Positions 14,995 to 22,997 of a stretch of DNA of 25,210 bases are shown here, piece after piece. Location: assembly GCA_026387085.1 (NCBI GenBank), contig JAPLMK010000042.1, forward strand, positions 1 to 25,210. Direction: 5' to 3'. The DNA comes from Candidatus Omnitrophota bacterium (GTDB lineage: Bacteria; Ratteibacteria; UBA8468; MWAK01). Below the pieces are notes generated by a model. That model was not told where the DNA came from. It saw nothing but the letters and a program-made list of their open reading frames with translations, and did not search any database. The position numbers and the translations under genes were made by a program. How positions within the stretch are numbered: the first letter of the stretch is position 1; each line of letters starts with the position of its first letter.

Positions 14995-16656
14995 TTACAT
15001 TCGTTCCGGCGCGTACACGTTAAGCAAGAAAAATCCTTTCTTTAAAACGCTTTCTAAACCCACAATCAGGGCGAGGCGAGCCCGCGTCAGGTTTTCATCC
15101 GAACCGACTATCTGGCAACGCTGGTAATACTGATGGAATGTTTTTACCAGCGCCAGAAGGTACACCAGCAGGATTTGCGGCTCGAGATTTTGCGCCGCAA
15201 TTAGAACCGACGGGCCAAACCGGCTCAGCATTAACATCAGTTCCAATTCCTCCGGTTCCTGAAGTAAGTTCAAATCAACCTGTTCCGGGTCGAAGTTAAC
15301 ATCCGGCATCTTTTCCTGCTGATACCGGAAAATGGAAGCGATGCGCGCCGTTGCATACTGCAGATAAAAAACGGGGTTTTCGGCCGAATCATTTTTGGCC
15401 AGCTCCAGGTCAAAATCGAGATGGCTGTTGGCTTTACGCGAAAGAAAAAAGAACCGGGTCACATCCGGAGACAGTTCTGCCGTTAAAACCGAAAGCGGTA
15501 AAAATTCTCCCCGGCGTGTTGACATTTTTAATTTTTCCTTGCCCCGGAAAAGGGTTGTTAACTGAACAATGATAATCTTGATTTTCCCCGGGTCAAAACC
15601 CAGAAAAGAAATGCCGGCTTTTAACCGGTTTATGTAACCGTAATGGTCCGGACCCCAAAGATTTATAATCAGGTCGTATCCTTTCTGAAATTTAATCAGG
15701 TGGTATGCTAAATCCGGCGCCAGATAGGTATAGGAACCGTCTGTTTTGCGCAAAACCCGGTCCTTGTCATCACCAAACGGAGTGGACTTCAGAAAGAGAG
15801 CGCCTTCGGAAATATAAGTCACGCCTGATTCTTCCAAAATACGGAGTGTTTTCAGAACCAGGCCCTGTTCCGTCAGTTCGCTCTGACTCTGATATGAATC
15901 AAAAGTAATCCCAAAATCAAACAGGTCGCGCTTGATACCTTCCAGGATTTCCTGCATCGCCGCCCGGCTGAAAAATCCGGATTCCTTCTCCTTTAGGGCC
16001 GGACCGAATTCCGATACCAGTTTCTGCGCGATGGGAACCAGATATTCGCCTTGATACCCGTCTTCCGGGATTGAGAGTCCTTCCCCTAAAATTACGCGAC
16101 AGCGAGCTTTGAGAGATTCACCCAGAAGATCAATCTGCCGGCCTTCATCATTCAGATAATATTCTCGGGTTACCCGGTAACCGCTGTGGGACATGATCCG
16201 GCCGAGCGCCTCGCCGAAAGCCGCCTGCCTTCCGTGGGCAATCGTCAGGGGACCGGTCGGATTTGCGCTTACGAATTCCAGCAGTACTTTTTTACCCCGG
16301 CCGATATCTTCAATCTCCCCGCCTTTGTTTTTAATGATTGCTTTCAGATTCTGCCGGAACACTACCGGTTGCAGGAAAAAATTTAAATAACCCGGCGGAA
16401 TCGGTTCAATTTTTTTCAAAAATGGAATAGCCTGCTTCTCCAGCGACTCGTAAAATTTCGCCAGCAGTTCTTCCCGGGGCAAAGAAGTGGCGGCTTTTAT
16501 CAAAACAGGCGTGGAAAGTTCACCCTGCCACCGATCCCGGGGAACAATAAAATCATTCTCGGTAATCCGGAGCGGTTCCTTCAGGAAACCCATCCGGTGG
16601 AAATCGTCTCCGGTTTGTCGGAGAATTAGAACTAATTTTCGAATAACGTCAGTCAT
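14995..16656 (-). CDS. argS: Arginyl-tRNA synthetase
   Basis: This class I synthetase charges tRNA-Arg. At 553 residues it has the usual length. It has an ArgS N-terminal domain (about 1-100, ending with PPGYLNFFL), the catalytic core beginning EFVSANPTGPL near 127, and an LNDEGRQI block near 168. The KMSKS equivalent is KMSTR near 377-381. A C-terminal DALR anticodon-binding domain ends YAPERM. The HIGH signature is altered: after GPL the sequence is TIAHGR, so the first His is Thr and the second position Gly is Ala. The second His is kept. The later YLQYATARIASI block has Thr where His is usual. It overlaps rbfA by eight bases and is followed by a palindrome before gspE. Confidence 0.96.
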   Translation of the reverse strand: MTDVIRKLVLILRQTGDDFHRMGFLKEPLRITENDFIVPRDRWQGELSTPVLIKAATSLPREELLAKFYESLEKQAIPFLKKIEPIPPGYLNFFLQPVVFRQNLKAIIKNKGGEIEDIGRGKKVLLEFVSANPTGPLTIAHGRQAAFGEALGRIMSHSGYRVTREYYLNDEGRQIDLLGESLKARCRVILGEGLSIPEDGYQGEYLVPIAQKLVSEFGPALKEKESGFFSRAAMQEILEGIKRDLFDFGITFDSYQSQSELTEQGLVLKTLRILEESGVTYISEGALFLKSTPFGDDKDRVLRKTDGSYTYLAPDLAYHLIKFQKGYDLIINLWGPDHYGYINRLKAGISFLGFDPGKIKIIIVQLTTLFRGKEKLKMSTRRGEFLPLSVLTAELSPDVTRFFFLSRKANSHLDFDLELAKNDSAENPVFYLQYATARIASIFRYQQEKMPDVNFDPEQVDLNLLQEPEELELMLMLSRFGPSVLIAAQNLEPQILLVYLLALVKTFHQYYQRCQIVGSDENLTRARLALIVGLESVLKKGFFLLNVYAPERM

Positions 16657-17002
16657 TTATCCTCGGTATTTTCAAACTATCCAGAATATCTTCCACCTTT
16701 TCCACCCGGAGTAATTCTTCATCCAGCACGAATTCTATCTTCGGTTGAAAACGCAAACGGAGATTATGAGCCAGCGCGCGTTTCAGGAATGCGGTATTCT
16801 TCGTCAGTATTTTTTCGGCCTGAATGCGTTCCGCTTCGCTCCCGATGGAAGTAAAATAAACCTTGGCATTACGCAGGTCCGGGGAGATGTTAACATTAGT
16901 AATGATTATCTTCCATGCCTCGGGGTCCAAAACTTCCTTTTGGAGGGAATCCGCCAGGATGCGGTGAATCTTACCGGCTATTCGTAACGGTCTATGTTTC
17001 AT
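16649..17002 (-). CDS. rbfA: 30S ribosome-binding factor A
   Basis: RbfA is a small KH-like protein that helps mature the 30S subunit and the 16S rRNA 5' end. The 117-residue protein matches in length and in order: RPLRIAGKIHRILADSLQKEV at the N-terminus, VNISPDLRNAKVYFTSIG in the middle, and LKRALAHNLRLRFQPKIEFVLDE in the KH-like part. In many bacteria rbfA follows infB. Here it heads a run with argS, overlapping it by eight bases, and is divergent from ftsK. No Shine-Dalgarno is visible, but a near-consensus promoter lies about 53 bases upstream. Confidence 0.94.
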   Translation of the reverse strand: MKHRPLRIAGKIHRILADSLQKEVLDPEAWKIIITNVNISPDLRNAKVYFTSIGSEAERIQAEKILTKNTAFLKRALAHNLRLRFQPKIEFVLDEELLRVEKVEDILDSLKIPRIND

Positions 17003-17054
17003 TTTAATACCATAAATGTGCCCAGATACCTGAATTATTTACCTTTAATGTATT

Positions 17055-17084
17055 ATTATAGTATAATTTAAGTGATTTTGACAA
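17055..17084 (-). promoter_or_regulatory. Predicted rbfA-argS promoter
   Basis: On the minus strand TTGTCA (17079-17084, five of six matches) is followed after 18 bases by a perfect TATAAT (17055-17060). The predicted leader is about 45 bases. Its -35 overlaps the -35 of the divergent ftsK promoter. Confidence 0.6.
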
Positions 17085-17104
17085 AGGGTAGGCAATTTTA
17101 TTTT
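17078..17104 (+). promoter_or_regulatory. Predicted ftsK promoter
   Basis: A perfect TTGACA (17078-17083) is followed after 15 bases by TATTTT (17099-17104, four of six). The -10 is weak. An alternative is TATAAT at 17062-17067 with a poor -35 further upstream. The leader would be short, and no Shine-Dalgarno precedes the ATG at 17128. Confidence 0.4.
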
Positions 17105-17127
17105 TTCGCAACCCCTAAAGCACGGCT

Positions 17128-19224
17128 ATGAAAAAACGAATCCTGAAAGAGATTGCCGCCTTCACGTACGGTACCATCGGTCTTTTCCTGGTCATCTCGC
17201 TATTTTCTTACTCGGCTTTTGACCCCACCTTTTCCTTTTTTACTAACTACCCGGTCAACTCTGCGCCCCAAAATCTGGGAGGTTACGCCGGTTCGTTTTT
17301 GGCCGGTTTTCTCCTGAATATCTTTGGCTGGCCGGCCTTTCTCTTTCCGATTGCCCTCTTTTTTTACGCCTATCAAACTTACCAGAAAGAAGAGGTTGTC
17401 CCTCCGGAACGGGTCATTTTTGTCTGCCTGGCGGTAATTATTGCCGGCGGGCTCCTGGGCCTTCTTGCCAACCCGGTGATTTTGAAAAATTTGACACCAG
17501 CCGGAAGAAACTTTGCCTCCTTTCCGGCCGGCGGAATTTTAGGTTATTTTCTGGCAGAATACGGAGGTAACCTATTCGGAAAAACCGGTCTGGCGATTAT
17601 TCTTTTGGGGTCCTTAATTGTTTTGCTTTCCGTAACCTTCAATCTCCCTCTTTCCCGGTTCAAACCAAAACTTCAATTCGAAAGCACCACCGGTCCAATT
17701 ATAAAAAAGAGAGAGCCGTTAACAAAAGAATCGGTTTTCGTGCCGGCGGCGAAACTGGAAGCACCGTCCGTTAGCCCGGTAAAAACACGTCCCCGGAAAG
17801 AACGAAACGAAAAGACCGAAGAAATACCGGCCGCCCTGACACCTGTTTCCACCGTCTTCACCCTGCCGACTCCCGATATTCTTTCTCCGGTTGTTGCCGA
17901 AGAAAAAGCCGAGCTTGACCTGGACCGTTACCGGAGCGTAATCGAAGACACCATCGCCGATTTCGGAATCATGGTAAAAGTAGTGGAATGCAATCAGGGG
18001 CCTACCGTCACGATGTTTGAACTGGAACTTTCGCCCGGCGTTATGCCGCAACGCATCGTCAGTCTTTCTGATAACCTGGCGATGGCTTTGCGGGCAACCA
18101 GCGTCCGCGTAGTGCCGCTGCCCGGAAAATCCACCCTGGGGGTGGAGGTTCCCAACCCGAAAATGTCCATCGTTCAAATGTCAGAAATACTCTCGGCGCC
18201 GGAGTTCCTTCAGCACCGTTCCAAATTGGCTCTGGCCCTAGGAAAAGATACGCTGGGCCGACCGCTGGTTGCAGACCTGCGCAACATGCCCCATCTTTTA
18301 ATTGCCGGCGCTACCGGCAGCGGTAAAAGCGTCTGCCTAAACAGCCTGCTGATTTCCCTGCTCTTCCGGACTACTCCAGAAGAGACCCAATTCCTGCTAA
18401 TTGACCCCAAGATGGTTGAAATGACCCTTTACCGGGACATTCCCCATCTGCTTTTGCCGGTTATTACAGAAACGAAAAGCGCCATTGAAGCCCTGAAATG
18501 GATGGTCGGGGAAATGGAAAGGCGTTACCGGCTCTTTTCCCAAAATAACGCCCGCAGCATTGATATCTATAACAGCCGGGACGTAGAGCGCATTCCTTAC
18601 ATCGTAGTGGTAGTAGACGAACTGGCTGATTTAATCACGGTGGCGCGCACCGAAGTAGAATTAAGCATCATTCGGCTTTCCCAATTGGCGCGTTCGGCCG
18701 GCATTCACCTGATTATCGCAACCCAACGGCCTTCGGTTAATGTCATTACCGGGGTGATTAAAGCCAATTTCCCGGTCCGAATCGCTTTCCAGGTTGCCTC
18801 CAAGGTAGACAGCCGCACGATTCTCGACGCTAACGGCGCCGACAAACTTCTGGGCCGCGGGGATATGCTTTACCTTTCACCGGCCGGCCTGCACCCGACC
18901 AGGGCCCAGGGCTGTTACCTGCCGGATTCCGAAATTGAGAAGGTATGTGAATTCTGGAAAAAGCAAGGCAAGGGTCCCACTTGTGATTTGGACTTTATCC
19001 AGGAAAATAACGGGGAGGAGGGTTCCGAACAATTTGCCGGCGAAGACCCGCTCTTTGACGAGGCGGTCCAGATTGTCCTGGCGCACCAGTCCGCTTCCAT
19101 CTCCCTGCTGCAAAGAAGGCTTAAAATTGGTTTTAACCGCGCCGCCCGGCTGATTGAAGAGATGGAAAGCCAGGGTATCGTGGGCCAATACCGCGACGGC
19201 AAACCGCGGGAAATTCTCCGGTAA
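17128..19224 (+). CDS. ftsK: DNA translocase FtsK/SpoIIIE family
   Basis: FtsK pumps chromosomal DNA at the division septum and helps resolve dimers. The 698-residue protein has four to five N-terminal membrane segments (about 14-33, 50-82, 95-116, 134-172), a short linker (about 175-255), the alpha/beta motor and a gamma domain. Walker A GATGSGKS lies at 394-401 and Walker B VVVVDELADL near 493-502. RLSQLARSAGIHLIIATQRPSVNVITG and the LLGRGDML block are typical. The C-terminal winged helix (FDEAVQIVLAHQSASISLLQRRLKIGFNRAARLIEEME) normally reads KOPS sites. The linker is short compared with the E. coli protein, as in many non-proteobacterial FtsK/SpoIIIE proteins. It is monocistronic and convergent with the downstream minus-strand genes. 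Confidence 0.97.
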   Translation: MKKRILKEIAAFTYGTIGLFLVISLFSYSAFDPTFSFFTNYPVNSAPQNLGGYAGSFLAGFLLNIFGWPAFLFPIALFFYAYQTYQKEEVVPPERVIFVCLAVIIAGGLLGLLANPVILKNLTPAGRNFASFPAGGILGYFLAEYGGNLFGKTGLAIILLGSLIVLLSVTFNLPLSRFKPKLQFESTTGPIIKKREPLTKESVFVPAAKLEAPSVSPVKTRPRKERNEKTEEIPAALTPVSTVFTLPTPDILSPVVAEEKAELDLDRYRSVIEDTIADFGIMVKVVECNQGPTVTMFELELSPGVMPQRIVSLSDNLAMALRATSVRVVPLPGKSTLGVEVPNPKMSIVQMSEILSAPEFLQHRSKLALALGKDTLGRPLVADLRNMPHLLIAGATGSGKSVCLNSLLISLLFRTTPEETQFLLIDPKMVEMTLYRDIPHLLLPVITETKSAIEALKWMVGEMERRYRLFSQNNARSIDIYNSRDVERIPYIVVVVDELADLITVARTEVELSIIRLSQLARSAGIHLIIATQRPSVNVITGVIKANFPVRIAFQVASKVDSRTILDANGADKLLGRGDMLYLSPAGLHPTRAQGCYLPDSEIEKVCEFWKKQGKGPTCDLDFIQENNGEEGSEQFAGEDPLFDEAVQIVLAHQSASISLLQRRLKIGFNRAARLIEEMESQGIVGQYRDGKPREILR

Positions 19225-19235
19225 TAAAAACCAAC

Positions 19236-19285
19236 GTCATTCCCGCCCCCGTTTAATACATACGGGGGTAAACTCGCGGGAATCT
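19236..19285. repeat. REP-like nested hairpin, copy 1 (possible ftsK terminator)
   Basis: The outer arms are ATTCCCGC (19239-19246) and GCGGGAAT (19276-19283). The inner arms are CCCCCGT (19246-19252) and ACGGGGG (19262-19268) with a nine-base loop. The flank GTC before and CTAT after match the second copy at 19922 in pattern. The element sits between the convergent ends of ftsK and the orphan gene, where it could terminate both transcripts. Confidence 0.65.
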
Positions 19286-19290
19286 ATCTT

Positions 19291-19901
19291 CTACGGAATC
19301 TTCTTTAAATCAAAAACAAAATCCAGTTCCGGCTCCTTTGGCTTTACAATCCGCAGAATAATTTTATCTTGCTTCTTTAGGATGCCAGCCGGTAAAGATA
19401 ACTTTTGCTGACTGGAAATCGTATACTCGCGCGCCATGTCGTACCCCGGATGAAAGGTTTTAAGAATCGGAGTTTCCAAGCCGTCTTGCAAAAGTGCCGC
19501 TTTATAGTCGCGGTCAAAACCATCTTCATCACCGTAAAGGATAAGTTCGAGATAAAGGTCCTTGTGGTTTTCCGCGCAAAGACGGCAGAATTATCCAGGA
19601 CCGAAGTCCGGGCCATTAAAGCCAGGCAGTGATACGGCGTAAAAACGGTTGCGCTTCCCTTGCCGCTGCCGTAACCCAGAGAAACAGTCCAGGGTTTTTC
19701 AAAATCAACCAGTAAATCACCCTTGTGGTTTTTCCCGTAACTGATTGCCGCGCTGATTTCCGCGTTTGTCATCGCCAACGTTGCTTTCGGCTCCGGGGCC
19801 ATCCCGTTTGGAACCGGTTTTTTATGCGCCATAAAAACTACATTCGCCCCGACAATTATTACGATAAACACCACCAACCATATTCTTTTCACCTTACTCA
19901 T
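19291..19901 (-). pseudogene. Frameshifted gene for an unrecognised membrane-anchored or exported protein
   Basis: The frame opening at 19901 encodes MSKVKRIWLVVFIVIIVG, an N-terminal membrane or signal segment, then a soluble part with TNAEISAAISYGKNHKGD and SLGYGSGKGSATVFTPYHC. After about VLDNS (near 19590) the sequence stops looking protein-like in that frame, while a neighbouring frame continues as KDLYLELILYGDEDGFDRDY down to LRIVKPKEPELDFVFDLKKIP, ending at 19291. One missing base, or a -1 shift, joins them into roughly 204 codons. The shift point lies between the TAA of the second frame (about 19592) and about 19560. GGAGGG at 19909-19914 supports starts at 19901 or 19904. No family was recognised. 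REP-like hairpins lie on both sides. A sequencing error is possible. Confidence 0.6.
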
Positions 19902-19908
19902 CATCTTA

Positions 19909-19914
19909 CCCTCC
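19909..19914 (-). promoter_or_regulatory. Shine-Dalgarno of the frameshifted orphan gene
   Basis: GGAGGG on the minus strand lies seven bases before the ATG at 19899-19901 and four before the ATG at 19902-19904. This makes an upstream ATG at 19916, which overlaps the site itself, unlikely. Confidence 0.6.
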
Positions 19915-19921
19915 ATTTTCT

Positions 19922-19952
19922 GTCATTCCCGCTGATAATTAGCGGGAATCCA
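19922..19952. repeat. REP-like hairpin, copy 2
   Basis: ATTCCCGCT (19925-19933) pairs perfectly with AGCGGGAAT (19941-19949) around a seven-base loop, with the flanks GTC and CCAT. It shares the ATTCCCGC/GCGGGAAT arms and flank pattern with copy 1, while the loop content differs. It lies between cca and the orphan gene and may also serve as a terminator for cca. Confidence 0.7.
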
Positions 19953-19973
19953 TTTATGTTTTTTGATATAAAA

Positions 19974-21368
19974 CTATTTCAGTAAAACGAGCTGCGCTTT
20001 TTTATCCTGCAGATATTTTTTCAAATCCCGCTTCCGGTTCGGAATTTCCCCGTCCAGAACCAGTCCTTCCAGTTCCGATTTAACCTTGCCCACCAACGGA
20101 CTGGCTTTAATCTCCAATAACTTCATAATTTCGTTGCCATCGATAGCCAGCTTAAAGATCGCAGCGCGCTGCTCCTTTTTCCATTGCCTGACATTCTTTT
20201 CCAGGTCGGCGATGCCGGACAGGCCTTTACGGACCTTTTCCGTGTTTTTGCTGGTCAGGTCCGCGGCGCTCAGGATAAAAAGGCTTTTCAGGTATTTGCC
20301 GCCATCGTTAACCAGGTGATTTATCGCCCGGTTGCTGGCACCTTCTTCGTTTACTCCGGCCCCGGCCAGGTAATGGGGCCGAAGATGAAGTTCGATTAAT
20401 TTGTAAACTTTCTCCCGGACCGGACTTCCGATATTAAACCGCCGCGCCACCTCCAGCCAGATCCGGGCGCCCTTAATCGGATGGTCATGAAAAGTCCATC
20501 CTTCTCCCGGGATAAACTTCTGGGTGCTCGGTTTCCCGACATCATGAAATAGCGCAGCCAACCGGGTGGCCGGGTCCTTCGTCCGGCGGCTGACCCGGTC
20601 CAGGACAATCAGGGTGTGGCGGAAGACATCCTTGCAAATGCGGTCGTCGGCCGCTACCACGTTCTTCAGGTTTTCAATCTCCGGCAAGACCAGCGGTAAA
20701 AGTTGCAGATGGTCCAGCAAAACTATCCCGGTGACCGGCTGCGTTGTCTCCATGGTCCGCAAAAACTCATCGGCAATCCGTTCCCGGCTCACAATCTTCA
20801 AGCGCTCCCGGTTGCGGATTATGGCCGCCTCTGTCTGAGGGTGAATTACAAAATTCAAACGGCTGGCAAAACGGACTGCGCGCAACATCCGCAAAGGGTC
20901 GTCAAAAAAAGTCTTGTCCGGGTCAATCGGAGTCCGGAGTATCTGCGCCTTAATGTCTTCCCGGCCCGCAAACAGGTCAACCATCTTTCCGTCCTTGAGC
21001 GAAAGGGCAAGGGCGTTAATGGTAAAATCCCGTCGCTTCAGGTCATCTTTCAATTCGGAAGCGACAATTTTCGGTTTCCGGGAATGAGCCAGGTAACTCT
21101 CCTTACGGCAGGTGGCAAACTCCAGGGTTGTTTTTCCGCTCTTAAACATGGCGGTTCCAAAGCGGCTGTAAAAAACCGGTGGCTTCAGGGAAAGAGATTT
21201 AGCCACTTTTCTAGCAAAAATAATAGCGTCGCCTTCAACGACAAAATCAAGGTCATGGCAGGCGCGATGCAGAATCCGGTCACGCAGGTAACCGCCCACC
21301 AGATAAACCGGCCAGTTGCCCGCGCTCGCTAAATCAGAAATGGCGGCAATTATCTCTTTTTCCGTCAT
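19974..21368 (-). CDS. cca: CCA tRNA nucleotidyltransferase / poly(A) polymerase family with HD domain
   Basis: The 464-residue class II nucleotidyltransferase probably adds or repairs the 3' CCA of tRNAs. The catalytic head has LVGGYLRDRIL near 23-33 and the metal-binding DLDF (Asp39, Asp41). RRDFTINALAL lies at 112-122 and DPLRMLRAVRFASRLNF near 157-173. The nucleotide-recognition helices follow. An HD domain with FRHTLIVLDRV near 249 and LFHDVGKP near 273-280 could give phosphohydrolase activity. The C-terminal arm is intact. Split A-adding and CC-adding enzymes exist in some lineages, so specificity is not certain. It is divergent from leuA, with a predicted leaderless promoter. Confidence 0.93.
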   Translation of the reverse strand: MTEKEIIAAISDLASAGNWPVYLVGGYLRDRILHRACHDLDFVVEGDAIIFARKVAKSLSLKPPVFYSRFGTAMFKSGKTTLEFATCRKESYLAHSRKPKIVASELKDDLKRRDFTINALALSLKDGKMVDLFAGREDIKAQILRTPIDPDKTFFDDPLRMLRAVRFASRLNFVIHPQTEAAIIRNRERLKIVSRERIADEFLRTMETTQPVTGIVLLDHLQLLPLVLPEIENLKNVVAADDRICKDVFRHTLIVLDRVSRRTKDPATRLAALFHDVGKPSTQKFIPGEGWTFHDHPIKGARIWLEVARRFNIGSPVREKVYKLIELHLRPHYLAGAGVNEEGASNRAINHLVNDGGKYLKSLFILSAADLTSKNTEKVRKGLSGIADLEKNVRQWKKEQRAAIFKLAIDGNEIMKLLEIKASPLVGKVKSELEGLVLDGEIPNRKRDLKKYLQDKKAQLVLLK

Positions 21369-21376
21369 ATCTTAAT

Positions 21377-21405
21377 ATTATACAACACTTCCTAAAGGAT
21401 GTCCT
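21377..21405 (-). promoter_or_regulatory. Predicted cca promoter (leaderless) with dyad in the spacer
   Basis: On the minus strand AGGACA (21400-21405, four of six) is followed after 17 bases by a perfect TATAAT (21377-21382). Eight bases separate the -10 from the ATG at 21368. A dyad, CCTAAAGGA (21391-21399) and TCCTTAGG (21402-21409), overlaps the -35 and spacer and could be an operator. Confidence 0.55.
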
Positions 21406-21435
21406 TAGGGAGTTACGAAAAAATACACCCCCGGT

Positions 21436-21464
21436 TTGAATTCAACTCTCCGGTATGTTAAAAT
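21436..21464 (+). promoter_or_regulatory. Predicted leuA promoter (leaderless)
   Basis: TTGAAT (21436-21441, four of six) and TAAAAT (21459-21464, five of six) are spaced by 17 bases. Seven bases separate the -10 from the leuA ATG at 21472, so the transcript should begin at or next to the start codon. No leader peptide, T-box or attenuator fits in the 103-base cca-leuA gap. Confidence 0.55.
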
Positions 21465-21471
21465 ATGAAAT

Positions 21472-22986
21472 ATGGGACGTTTAATCAGAATTTTTGATAC
21501 CACTTTACGTGATGGCGAACAATCGCCGGGCGCAAGCCTCACCGTAACCGACAAAGTACGCATCGCCCGCCAGTTGGAACAACTCGGGGTTGATGTCATT
21601 GAAGCCGGTTTTCCCATCTCTTCCCCGGCTGATTTCCAGTCGGTGCGGGAAGTGGGAAAAATAATTAAAAAGTGCCAGGTGGCGGCGCTGGCGCGCGCCT
21701 TGCCGCAGGATATTGACTCCGGGCTTAAAGCCCTGGAAACTGCGGCCCATCCCAAGCTTCACGTTTTTCTGGCCACTTCCAAAATCCACCGTCAATATAA
21801 ATTAGGCAAAGCTAAATCAGAAATTTTACGGATTGCCGTGGAAGCGGTCAAACGTGCCCGGAAAGGAGTTGCGGATGTGGAGTTTTCACCGGAAGACGCC
21901 ACTCGCACCGAACCAAAATTCCTCCTGGAAGTTGCCCAGGCAGTGGCTGAAGCCGGCGCCGGAACCATTAACATACCGGATACGGTCGGTTATACGGTTC
22001 CGGAAGAGTTCGGAAAATTAATCGCTTTTCTGCGCAGCCGCCTGGACAAAAAAATCCGGATCAGCGTTCACTGCCATAACGACCTTGGCTTAGCGGTTGC
22101 TAATAGTTTAACGGCCCTGTCCGCCGGCGCCGACCAGGTCGAAGTAGCCATCAACGGCATCGGCGAGCGGGCTGGCAACGCCTCGCTGGAAGAGATTGCG
22201 GTCGGTCTTCACGTCCGGCGCGATTCCTGGAAATTAGAAACCAATATCAACCTGGCGGAAATTTACCGCACCAGCCGGCTGGTCAGCAACCTGACCGGCT
22301 TGATCGTCCAGAGAAACAAGGCAATCGTCGGTGAAAATGCGTTCGCCCATGAAGCCGGTATCCACCAGGATGGAATCCTGAAGGACCGCCGGACCTATGA
22401 AATAATCGAACCTTCGCTAATCGGCGTCCCGGAAAGCGTGCTGGTTTTAGGCAAGCATTCCGGACGGCACGCCTTGGCTAACCGTTTGCTCCGGCTCGGT
22501 TACCGGCTCAAAGATGCCGAATTACAGAAGATTTTTATCCGCTTTAAGGAATTAGCGGATAAAAAGAAGGAAGTTAACGACCAGGACCTGGTGGCGCTGA
22601 TGGAAGAGGTCCTGGTGCCTCTAACCGAAATATATATTCTGGATTATCTCTCCACCACATCCGGAACTAACACCGTTCCGATGGCCACGGTCCGGCTCAA
22701 GAAAGGCAAAGAAATTTTACAGGCGGTTTCCTCCGGCGACGGACCGGTAGATGCCGCCTGTCATGCGGTTGACCAGTTAACCGGCATTCCGGCGCGGCTG
22801 ACCGATTACCGCATCACCGCGGTGACCGGCGGCAAAGATGCTCTCGGCGAGGCCTCCCTGAAGATTGCCATTGATGACCGGGAAATACCGGGCCGGGCGG
22901 TGAGCACCGATATTATCGAAGCCAGCGTCAAGGCATACCTGAATGCGGTTAACCGCCACCTTCAAAACAAGCGCGTTAAATCATAA
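21472..22986 (+). CDS. leuA: 2-isopropylmalate synthase
   Basis: LeuA condenses acetyl-CoA with 2-oxoisovalerate, the committed step of leucine synthesis. The 504-residue protein carries the HMGL-like barrel with FDTTLRDGEQSPG near 8-20, metal-binding HCHND at 200-204 and VEVAINGIGERAGNASLEE near 223. The linker has the GENAFAHEAGIHQDG signature. A C-terminal LeuA allosteric (leucine-binding) domain covers about 390-500, including GDGPVDAACHAVD and GKDALGEA, so feedback inhibition by leucine is expected. Length and domains match bacterial LeuA rather than the closely related citramalate or homocitrate synthases, and the leuCDB neighbours agree. leuC follows after 11 bases. Confidence 0.95.
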   Translation: MGRLIRIFDTTLRDGEQSPGASLTVTDKVRIARQLEQLGVDVIEAGFPISSPADFQSVREVGKIIKKCQVAALARALPQDIDSGLKALETAAHPKLHVFLATSKIHRQYKLGKAKSEILRIAVEAVKRARKGVADVEFSPEDATRTEPKFLLEVAQAVAEAGAGTINIPDTVGYTVPEEFGKLIAFLRSRLDKKIRISVHCHNDLGLAVANSLTALSAGADQVEVAINGIGERAGNASLEEIAVGLHVRRDSWKLETNINLAEIYRTSRLVSNLTGLIVQRNKAIVGENAFAHEAGIHQDGILKDRRTYEIIEPSLIGVPESVLVLGKHSGRHALANRLLRLGYRLKDAELQKIFIRFKELADKKKEVNDQDLVALMEEVLVPLTEIYILDYLSTTSGTNTVPMATVRLKKGKEILQAVSSGDGPVDAACHAVDQLTGIPARLTDYRITAVTGGKDALGEASLKIAIDDREIPGRAVSTDIIEASVKAYLNAVNRHLQNKRVKS

Positions 22987-22997
22987 CCATTACTTTT

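Noticed and set aside
19555..19595. Programmed -1 frameshift in the orphan gene
   Set aside because: An AAAA run is present, but no proper slippery heptamer in the right frame or downstream pseudoknot was seen. Mutation or sequencing error is simpler.
20703..21332. Plus-strand open frame of 209 codons opposite cca
   Set aside because: It is antisense to the catalytic head of an intact Cca. No family is recognised.
21369..21471. Leucine attenuator or T-box upstream of leuA
   Set aside because: The gap is only 103 bases, with no Leu-rich leader peptide and no T-box consensus, and the predicted transcript start is at the ATG.
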